Assembly: GCA_964035545.1 (NCBI GenBank)
Contig: OZ037765.1
Coordinates: forward strand, 28,074,004-28,138,003
Source: Bugula neritina
Lineage: Eukaryota > Bryozoa > Gymnolaemata > Cheilostomatida > Bugulidae
Length of the DNA: 64,000 bases
Direction of reading: 5' to 3'
How positions within the stretch are numbered: the stretch's first letter is position 1; the number at the start of each line of letters is the position of its first letter. A program made the translations under genes and the position numbers. Of the stretch, positions 54,824 through 64,000 are shown one piece after another. Below the pieces are notes generated by a model. That model was not told the DNA's origin. It worked only from the letters and a program-made list of their open reading frames with translations, and did not search any database.

Positions 54824-57800
54824 ATGGCAGCAGAAATATACCTACCAACGCTATTTCTTCACACGGGACCCACGCGGCAGCGAGTTACTCTACGCCTCAG
54901 TAAGTTTTATGCTGTAGCATATATTACAGTACTACAACATATGTTGCAGTGCTATAACACATAATACAGCGCTATAACATAATTATATTACAGTGATATA
55001 ACATATATTACAGTGCTATAACATATTATATTGCAGTGATATAACATATTATATTGCAGTGATATAACATATTATATTGCAGTGATATAACATATAATGC
55101 AGTGCATATGACATCTATTACAGTTACATGAACCAAGTGTATGCTAAATAATAAACATTATTCACCATATTCTAACATAAAGATCTATAAATTTGTTTTC
55201 AAGGAATATTTTACTAAACATATTCTTTAGGAATAAATAAAACACAGTGTATAATTTGTATATTTTAGACAAAATTATAAAAATGAAGGTAAAATTTCTT
55301 TAATTGTGTTAACAGTTGCATAGTTTTACTAACTTATTTTGTGATTTGTTATACAAAAGTTACCTTTGGAACTGGGCTTAGTAGCCATAAGTAGTAATTT
55401 GAGCATTTATTTAGGTTCTACACATAACCTGGTGCCTGCTGCATCAGCAACAAGTCCTGTGAAAAAGAAACTGAAGCAAAATTATGTTTCAATAAGTGAC
55501 AAATCAGTAGCGGCCAGTGGAACAGTAAATTCTGAGGTTTACACTTGGGAGCAGTTTATAACTTGGGGCAATTCAAAAGCAACTAGTAAAGATAGAAAAA
55601 CCAAATTGGTTTTAGGAACTAAGTAAGTAAATTATATTTCATAAAATAAGCAAATTATTAGTCTAAATTACCATGTATAAACATGCATTATATATAACAT
55701 CAGATTTCGCTTTACTAAAATATGATGCTGCAATGATTGATGTAAATTTTAAGAAATCTTCTAAAGATGCAGACTCCAAGCATTACTAGAGGCATAGATG
55801 AATTTGACAGAAAAGCTTTAGCATATGCTAATTCATCCGCAATGGGAATAAAGAAATCTGTTTCTCACATGTGGCAGCTGATGCGAGGCTCCTTCATCCA
55901 ACGTCTTAAACAATCACTAGCAGACACTGACTACCATGAGAATAAAGCTCGCTCATCAGGAGAAATGAATAACCTAATGCAAGTAATATTATCTCAGTTA
56001 ACGGGCTTTGTGAAAATTTTCCTCCATTTTATCCAATTTGAGTTTTCAATATTGGATCAATCTTTAAATAAAGATCAGATAACTCCTGTTACAATATTTG
56101 CATCTGTCTGAAAATGGCTGGTTAACTGTATGTTTTATACTTGTAAAGAAAAAAGTTGTAAACTTGTGGAAACTGTCAATCTTTAATTAAAAAAGAAAAA
56201 TTCACAATCATCAGTTTTTGTACAGACCAACAGCTTTCCATCCTGTTTTACTTGTTCATGTTTGCTATATGAAATATTCTCATGTTCATAAAATAATCTT
56301 ACCTCATGTGTTATAAAGTAATCCATGTCTTCACAAGCCATAACTGCAATCAGCATTCATAACAAGTTTCACTGGCAGAGATTATCATAAAAAAGCAATA
56401 CCTGTGCATAAATTTGAATTGCTGTCAAAACTAATTAATTATTTCTTACCTATCTTCACCTATCTCCACACTGTCCTGTTTAAAGACAGGTGAGGATTAT
56501 TGTTTTGTCTAAACTCTTGCTTATGATGATCTACTAAGACTTGAAATTTATGAATAAAAATATTACAACCTAAATGTGTGTGTTTTAAAAAAAATATTAC
56601 ACACTTTTGGTTGATTGTTTATTGGAAGTTCATAGAGTTTATTTTATACTTTACTTTTCTCGTCTATTTTAATGCGAAACGTCTTTGGAGAATAAATGAT
56701 AAGATCACCAAAAAGTATGCCCTATGCAAAAATTATATACTAGAATATTATAACTTTTATTATTGAAATATTGCAACAAAAATTTTTTTCAAAGGAATCA
56801 CGCTAAAAACCAATTAATCAAAACAGTACATATGAATATTGTTTACAAAGCATTATAGAAATATTCTTACTTGATAAAATCAAAGAAAATTAGTATATAA
56901 TACATATGGTTGTATCATAAATGTGCAGGAAAAAAACAGGGTTTGATTTCACAAATCCAGTGAGCCATTTGAAATTGAACTGGATGAAGATCACATTGAG
57001 AGGGAATCGAATGATGATTAGAGAGATCAACAAAAGACAAAGGCAAGCTCTATTTAATGCACTTCAACTGAATTGTAACACTTGGTTAAATTTTATAATT
57101 AAGCAATTTATAAGATAATTACTACTTATGCAATAAATGAAAAAAGTATAGCACTTGGCATAATGCCCAATTCAAGGTTTTTGTCCCAAGTTAGAACTAT
57201 GTAGCTAAATAATACATACGAATGTAGTTGTCTTTGATCTATTTTAAAATATATATTCCATTACTTGTACGTGAATAATTATGATGAGAACTTATCACAT
57301 TGTAAAAAATACTTTTGATTTTCTTGATAGCCTATCTTGTTGTGATAGGAAAAATTGTACTTAAAGTGATTTGTTATTGCATTTCCCCTCAATTTATTCA
57401 TGCAAGTTTTTACACTTCAATCTAAAATATTATATGAAATTTTCTGATGTTGTTTATTAACTTGCTAGTTGCATAATATGCTATAATTATAATTTTCTTT
57501 TCTTCTAATCTGTTAAATAACAAAATATGTCTTTATAGCCCTAATTTTACTTAAGAGCACTTTGTAATTATGTATTATAGTAAGCATCACTGTTGTTGGC
57601 ATATTTGTGTTGTAACCTGTTTTTATAGAGAAGCTTTGTCAAGGTATGAATCAATCATACATTCGAAGGAAATCTCAGATACCACTAAATGGAAGCATAA
57701 ATGGAGTCAACATTTTCAATCAAAAAATAGAGCTTCTGAGTCAAAAGGACCAGATCAATATGTTGAATGGTATGATCATTTACAATATATACTTTATATA

Positions 57801-60246
57801 TGCTTTATAAAATATGCTTTGTGTTGTGCGTGGTGATCATGGTGTGTATGTGGGGGGGGGGGGGGTTAAATGTTGACGACTATAAAGTTTCATAAAATGG
57901 AGTGGACAACTACAATGTTGTTTATTTGCATGAAAAATGCTTGCCACTCGTCAGGGTGATATAAGCTGAGTATATGCACATGTATAAAAGATACTTTACA
58001 GAGCCAGAGTGTGTTCTGCAGAGCATTTCACTGTTTATAATATAATGTTTAGACCTGAGAAGTCCGAGCAAGTTGAAAATGCTGCTGGCATTTCAGCATC
58101 AAATATAATTAGTCCGCCCACTAAGTATTACTAGGATTACATAAACCTACTATAATTATAATCACTTATATCGCTCTACTCAATAACACATTTTAGTTGC
58201 TTCAACTTAAGCTTGTAGTCATGTGGGTACTAAGTAGCTTTACTAAACTATTAATTACTGAGCTATCATTGATTATTTCTCTACTGTGTAATCCATTTGC
58301 AGACTACTTCAGATTAGAACATAGCTAGTGGATTGAGTAATTGATAAGTAAACAAGGATTTAAAATACAAACATGGTTATCATGATGTTCAAATGCCAAT
58401 CAATCAACCAATTTTCTAAGATTTTTGCCTTATCATAGAGACACATTACAGAGAAAGCAAGTTTTGCACTGAAATACAATGTTGCAATGTATGCATAATT
58501 TTTACAAAATCCATCTGCAATATATCTTGTAATAATTGCTGAGAAATTCAGCTGTTTTTCTTTAGTTTATATTTCCTAAAATACAGTTCAAAAGATAATT
58601 ACATTCAATAGCTGTAAACTCTAATTAGCAGGTTGTTTGGTGCCCGACTTTTTAGATGATTTATGGCAACTCATTTACATCATAGGAAATGCAAACAATT
58701 AATCTGCAGCTGCTATAAATAGGATTCTAAATTGCTGATTGTAATAAGTCACAAACACAAATTGCAATATTTGCTTATCAAAAGGTAGAGTTAGAGATAC
58801 AGCAAATTTTCAACTTTTGTCGACTGGTTATATGTTATTATTAAGATCACTGGCCAGTAAGTTTGTTTATTTCCTCCAGATTCGACTGCTTTATCCAAAG
58901 CTTGAGCTATCACAGCTTCAATTAGCTGTTGCAGTCAACTAGTGTATTTTGAGATGTTTCAAATTTATTTTTTGACACCTATTTCTAAAATTTACAATTA
59001 TAAAATGCATTTTTCTACAAGCAAGTTTATATGATATTATTGTTTTAATTGTAGCCTAGAAGTACTGTATAAAGAAGCAACGAAAATTCAGCTCCACGAA
59101 AACCCATTAGTTATTCAGTTACTGAATAACATAAAACATGCACATTCTGATGATAGAATTAAATACATAACAATATTCAGGGGACAGGTATGTGTCAATT
59201 ACCAGCTGCTAACTTTTTATTACTGAAGTTTTGTATCGATCTGCTTTAAAGTGAACAGTCGTATTATAATATTTTTCATTTCTTTTGTTGCAGGTGAAAA
59301 TTCAAGCTATAGTAAGATCTTTGCCAGCGTTTGAGTTGTGCACATTACAGATGCAACAAGCTTTACAGGTTTGTTACATCAACCTACTCAGAGCATTAAG
59401 CTAGTCAAGCTGTTTCATGTTGACAAGATTAATTTGGTTGTTTACTAGTTTGAGAGCTGAGAGTTCAAAGTCTTCAATGAAACATTTGCGGCTTAACAAC
59501 ATATTACTTTCTATATTCGTTTGCATCATGTGGTTTTTTGGCTTAGTCAGTCTGCTCATATGTCTTACCAACAGGTGTTCATAGATCAATAATTAACTCA
59601 GCTAAAGGAGAAACGGAAAGCACAGAATTTACCAACAGGGCTATACATCATTTTGCTTTAGTAGTCTACAATTTTTTTGCTATTCATCAAAATAGTCAAC
59701 ACAAATTAGTTTTGTAATGTATAAAGGTGGTTTCGTGGCCCACCCAAGCAACTAAAATCAATTTCAAAAGTTTATAATGGGCATTCGCTAATTTTCCAAG
59801 CTGATAAACAAATTAAAGGTTGTTATTCTTAGGTTTTGATGAATGATTCAATCCTGGAAGTTTTTGCAGACATATAGAACATTAAAGTAATTCTAACATC
59901 AATATTTTGCTCGATGACAGAATTTAAAGTATCCAGAAATCTGAAGTCTTGTAGAGTTATATATTTTACTGATTGCTTGTTATAGTACGTATTAGTTGAG
60001 ATTCTGCAAGGAGAAATAGACATGCTAGTTCCAATGTTTCAATCCAGAGGTCTACCCATTCACCCAGGAGTCTTGGAGAACACCAAAGTTGCCAACTTGG
60101 ATTACATGAAGAAGCTTCCTAAACTGACAGTTAAGGATTACATTGGAACAAACAGGGTGCTGTCTTCCTCCCCACCTACACGCCCAGGGATGAGTAGAGA
60201 CATGATTGGTCGCTTACAGAAATATGTCATCTACGGCACACCTTGA
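54824..60246 (+). CDS. Unrecognised multi-exon protein, middle of the model incomplete
   Basis: Supported exons are 54824-54899, 55415-55622, 55754-55982, about 56929-57042, 57629-57769, 58053-58124, 59055-59187, 59294-59368 and 59986-60246. The first three and the last four join in phase. Two junctions are unresolved: 55982 to about 56929 has a phase mismatch, and 57769 to 58053 would make a stop codon, so small exons are probably missing. Starts MAAEIYLPTLFLHTG; includes EVYTWEQFITWGNSK and SVSHMWQLMRGSFIQRLKQS. The C-terminal 190 residues are mainly helical (LEVLYKEATKIQLHENPLVI, QMQQALQYVLVEILQGEIDM) and end GRLQKYVIYGTP. No known domain is recognised. The donor at 57043 is GC. AATAAA occurs at 60430. 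It may belong to the same transcription unit as the preceding gene. Confidence 0.6.
54905..55115. repeat. Degenerate 23-nt tandem repeat
   Basis: Units with the core AGTGATATAACATATTATA repeat with a period near 23 nt, best preserved at about 54990-55085. It lies in the first intron of the second unrecognised gene, directly after the donor of its first exon. Confidence 0.75.
57852..57865 (+). repeat. Homopolymer of 14 G
   Basis: A run of 14 consecutive G follows GTGTGTATGT in an otherwise AT-rich intron. It is the longest G tract in the window, and its length may be an assembly estimate. Confidence 0.9.
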
Positions 60247-60913
60247 TACAGCTGACAATATATCCCCACTATATATATTGCCGTTGAAATCCAAGCAACT
60301 ATTGATATGCAATAACTATAATTTATATCATTTAGTGAACTCTACATACTATCCTACAATGTTATTTAGCAATGCTATTTTTATAAGAAGTGTATTAAAT
60401 GGTGCTGTGATTTTATTATAAACATTACAAATAAAATTTATTTATTTACCAGTACTATCTAATAATATTAACAGAAGGTTTATTCACACTAGCTTCAATA
60501 CAAAAACATAAATTCAGTAAAACATATATTATGTTAAAAGATAGATTTCAAAGTAGCACTGATAAAATAATACCAGGAACTGCTAGTAACAGCTAAAATC
60601 AACTTTCTTAATAATAAAAATATATAATTAAATTGCAGAGTTAAATAAAATATTAGTTTTAATAGTAAACCTATTTTATGTCAATACTTTATATTTATTA
60701 TTATTTCAGTTAAAGTTAGTACTTTAATTAATAATAATCATACCATTAAAAAATTCTTAACAGTAGCACTGCACTTACTAAAACTCCTACTATAGAGCAA
60801 CTACTTTAAATAATTTTACAACACTAATATTTTCTCTTCACTAATTAGAATTTTGAATAGAAATTAACTTGAAATGAGTATACAGTAGGTTGAGAACAAT
60901 CTCAACAATATTT
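60247..60913. other. Convergent 3' region before RABEPK
   Basis: This AT-rich sequence lies between the stops of the plus-strand gene (60246) and RABEPK (60914). AATAAA at 60430-60435 is a candidate polyadenylation signal for the plus-strand gene. Nothing else is recognised. Confidence 0.5.
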
Positions 60914-63334
60914 TTATTCTAACTTGTAAACTAAGCAGTCATCAAATATTTCTCCCTGAGTATCCATTCCTCCATGGACCAGAATCATCTTACAGGTGTT
61001 CACTTTTGAAGAGTCTGTTTCCAGGTGATTAGATGCCCCTTTAAAAATATTTTATTTCAATTAATTTTATAACAAAACATAAAATAATATTACAGTACTT
61101 GATCTTGACATTATGTAATACTTCATTATAAATGCAGAACAATTATTATTGCACTAAAAATATTTTAGCTTCTCGTTGCAACCTTCTTGTGCCTCTAAGG
61201 AAGCACTGGCTAATGATTCAGAAACTTCTTCCACCTGTTTCTCAGAATCCATTTCTATACTCCAAGATATCACACAGCAAGCCATATCCAGTCTTGGAGC
61301 GGGTGGTGCTCCTGCAGCCAGCAATAAAATCAAGCAGTAAATATGCACTAAGGTTAAAGTTATTATTTAATATTTATTTATTAGCCTTCTCAGGTTGAAA
61401 TTTGATAACTTGTTTACTGAAGTTAAAGCCTATTTTACACAACAAGTCAATAATCTATTGCCATATTTTTATTTAATAAAATTAAAAACACACCTTCAAC
61501 TTGACATTGTGACCACTGCATAGTTGAAGTATCTAGTTTCCAAAGGTCATCAAGAGCCATGCCTTCTTTACTCATCCCCCCAAAAATATACAAATTGGTT
61601 CCCTCAGTTACTGCCGCATGGGCGGCTCTAGGTTCCGGTAAATTCCGCTTTTTTATCTTCGGAGTTATCCAACAACCCTTTTCTAAATCTAATACGTGGA
61701 GATCATTATAGAATTTGGACCCGGCCATTCCTCCGAAGCAGTATATCTTGTTTGCTATGACCGTCAATGAGTGACCATGCCTTGGCGACGGGCTTTCCCC
61801 GGATATAGAGAGGGAACTCCACGAGTTTGACGAGACATCATAGGAATAGACTTGCCTATCTTGCACAGGCTCAGTGCCACTTTTACCACCTGAGAATATA
61901 TACACGCAGTCGCCAAATGAGGCTGTAGTGTGGTGTGTTCGGGGAGAGGGTGCTGTTCCAGATGCCTTCACGCTAATCCATTTTTCAGTTTTCAAGTCAA
62001 AATACTGAACAAAACCTTCTGCAATGTTTGACTCTTGAGTTGCACCTGCCAACACGTAAACCCTGTCAGGCTGTGAGGATGGAATAAAGGAGATGTGCTC
62101 ATATCGGGAGTTGAAACCTGGTGGAGTCAGCAAGTTCCAGGAGAGAGTGTTGGTGTCTAAAGTATGAACGTCACTGAAACATTCACTTGGATTGGCTCCA
62201 CCGACAATGAGTACTTTCTGAGTCACACCATCGCTTGCGTCTGCACCTGTAGGAGAAAAGGAATTAGTTAGCTTATTTAATGTACTACACCACGCATATT
62301 GTGTGCTAAAAATCATTTGACCTAGACTTTAACCTGAACAGATGAAAATACTCTAAACATAGTAATGCATATTTCAATATCAGACAATATGGTGGGATGG
62401 TATGATAGCCAGCCATACAAGCTATAAAGTGTCTAATGATGGAAATACAGAATAATCATTCTTATACTTGTGTCAGCTTGAAGCATTTAGTCTGTGACAG
62501 CCTGATATTACAAGTAAGCTAAGGGCTGTGCCTCTCAACATGCTGGGAACATGGTTTGAGAGTCTTTGCTGTGACACAAAAGCCTTTATGATTAAACTCT
62601 TTTACATCTAGGTTTAAAGATTTACTTTCTCTGCCATGCACATATATAAAGCTGCTGAAAACAATTGTGCTTCAGCAGTAGAAGAATCTGTAGAATAAAA
62701 GTAGAACTTAGATAAAACTGATTTTTTTTTTCAAAAACATACATGTGTTAAATGTGCGAAAATACTTGAATTAAAATTTTTTGTCTAACCTCTAATTTAT
62801 TTTTAGTTTTAAAGCTCATTAACTTTGGCAGAGTTTTGAAGATTGAATGTCAATTATATAGACCTGCGACCAGAGCCGATAGCATGCCTCTGTACTGCTA
62901 GCTCATTTTATTTGCAAAGTTTTTCATTAAATTAAACCACAATCTGTGATTAACATCAGTTTTTTATTAGAAAGTTACAAAAACAAGCATTTATCTTAAT
63001 GAAAATGACAGAGATCAGGTATATGACCAAAAATATATTTAAAAACATGTCCCTTCCAAAATCTCTGTACAAATTAGGTTCTAGATTTTATTCAGACTCC
63101 ATTGTACAAAAATAGTTTAAAAGAAGATGCTACAAACATTTTTGGTGATAAAAAGATCTTGAACTAATTTTAATGTTATTCAACCACCAAATAAATTATG
63201 TATGAAGTCTTACTTGCTATAGACACAGATGTGTGACCGACTCTAAGAGATGGGCGATCACCAAATGCAGACACGACATACCAGAGACTAGATTTGGGGA
63301 TAACATTCTCTTCTAGTACAGGGTGTAGCTCCAT
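60914..63334 (-). CDS. RABEPK: Rab9 effector protein with kelch motifs (p40)
   Basis: Four exons, 63214-63334, 61494-62246, 61183-61311 and 60914-61038, join in phase to 375 aa (human 372). RABEPK binds Rab9 and supports transport from late endosomes to the trans-Golgi network. The opening MELHPVLEENVIPKSSLWYV and RPSLRVGHTS match the human start, followed by kelch blades with IVGGANPSECFSDVHTLD, YEHISFIPSSQPDRVYV, PSPRTHHTT, VYIFSGGKSGTEPVQD, SPRHGHSLTV, FYNDLHVLD and LYIFGGMSKEG. The last exon closes the propeller with ILVHGGMDTQGEIFDDC. The ATG has a good context (AGATGG). The stop codon of the upstream small ORF lies two bases before this ATG. The gene could lack a separate 5' exon, or the AG before the ATG could be a splice or trans-splice acceptor. 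Confidence 0.94.
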
Positions 63335-63336
63335 CT

Positions 63337-63561
63337 CTATAAGATAGCACAGATCGTAGATTCAACCAATTTAGTGGCTGTTTCACTCTGCTTCTGTGCA
63401 TTTGCCACAACTAGATACGGCCCCAGTTTAACGTCACCTGGGTTTAAGGCAGCTTCTTGACGTTTCTGCTGTTTAAATATTCTTGCTGCCGCGTCTTGGT
63501 ATCTCTCATCAATCTTTGTTTCCAAATATTTTAAACGTTTTGAACTGAGTTGGTTAGTCAT
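63337..63561 (-). CDS. Small hypothetical ORF immediately upstream of RABEPK
   Basis: The ORF has 74 codons, from an ATG at 63561 to a TAG at 63339-63337, two bases before the RABEPK start. The predicted peptide is helical and charged (RLKYLETKIDERYQDAAARI, FKQQKRQEAALNPGD) and then mixed (VKLGPYLVVANAQKQSETA). Its composition looks coding rather than random for such AT-rich DNA, with GC-rich codons for Ala, Gly, Pro and Gln. I do not recognise the family. It may be the first cistron of a dicistronic transcript with RABEPK, or an exon of a gene whose donor lies before the TAG (a GTTGAA near its end). It is not simply in frame with RABEPK. Confidence 0.55.
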   Translation of the reverse strand: MTNQLSSKRLKYLETKIDERYQDAAARIFKQQKRQEAALNPGDVKLGPYLVVANAQKQSETATKLVESTICAIL

Positions 63562-64000
63562 AGATGATCATAGTTGGCAAGTTTGTCTGTCAAAGAAGAT
63601 GTATGAAACATTAAATATCAGACTAACAGCAACAATATGTACAATAATATAAAGGAACATAAAATCAAATAGACAAATTATAACTAACTTTAAAAAAAAT
63701 TTTTTTTTGCATTACTAAGAAGTTAGAGGTCTATCCAGCTTACCCAACATAACATCTAGTTCATAATACCTAATTGAATAATTTATAATACTGTTATGGT
63801 ACTTGTTTGGCAGTTTAGTTTTCCTTCTATTTTAAACCTTATTTTCAAAGTGCACAAAATTTTAGGCTAGAATATTCAAAACACAGTTGAAGTGCATCAG
63901 GTGAGTTAATTTAACAAATTGGCAAATTATACATTAAATTTCGCTGAAAATTTTACCACTATACTAAATATCCACAACTCTCCTGTATCATAAATAATTA
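63562..64000. other. Right edge, no gene recognised
   Basis: This AT-rich sequence is upstream of the small ORF and RABEPK and could hold their promoter. No other feature is supported. Confidence 0.5.

Overview
The window is nuclear DNA of an animal, almost certainly an invertebrate. The sequence is AT-rich. Genes are split into many short exons by GT-AG introns, with an apparent excess of GC-AG introns, and their products are clearly metazoan: LIN7, doublecortin-domain protein, pirin, R3HCC1, RABEPK, MTO1, mitochondrial IDH2 and proton-translocating NNT. A tRNA-derived SINE and many short ACT/ATT-type simple repeats lie between genes. A lophotrochozoan (mollusc, bryozoan or annelid-like) would fit, but that is a weak inference. 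Exon models were built by hand from splice signals, intron phase and recalled family sequences; no alignment was run.

Layout, left to right. 494-595 (-): first coding exon of pirin, the rest of which runs off the left edge. About 0.6-3.0 kb: simple repeats. 3.0-8.6 kb (+): R3HCC1/R3HCC1L homologue. 10.0-20.5 kb (-): complete 14-exon MTO1; one 4.8-kb intron holds a complete three-exon GPCR gene on the opposite strand (14415-17126). 20.5-23.7 kb: intergenic, with a SINE. 23.7-26.3 kb (+): LIN7. 28.9-36.2 kb (-): DCDC2-like tandem doublecortin protein with a C-terminal array of five IQ motifs. 37.1-46.3 kb (-): complete 17-exon NNT. 47.9-50.9 kb (+): complete 10-exon mitochondrial IDH2, head to head with NNT. 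51.5-54.5 kb and 54.8-60.2 kb (+): two genes I do not recognise, possibly one unit. 60.9-63.3 kb (-): RABEPK, preceded two bases upstream by a 74-codon ORF (63337-63561).

Functional links: MTO1, NNT and IDH2 act in mitochondria. NNT and IDH2 are the two classic matrix NADPH sources and appear here as a divergent pair with about 1.6 kb between start codons. The other genes have no obvious joint pathway: LIN7 is a polarity and synaptic scaffold, DCDC2 is linked to cilia and microtubules, RABEPK to endosome-to-Golgi traffic, and the GPCR is an orphan.

I found no defence island, CRISPR array, virus or prokaryotic operon. The most notable items are the NNT/IDH2 divergent pair, the DCX-IQ fusion, a roughly 430-bp near-perfect foldback filling most of one NNT intron, the cluster of GC-AG introns, the nested GPCR lacking standard class A switch motifs, and the tightly spaced small ORF plus RABEPK.
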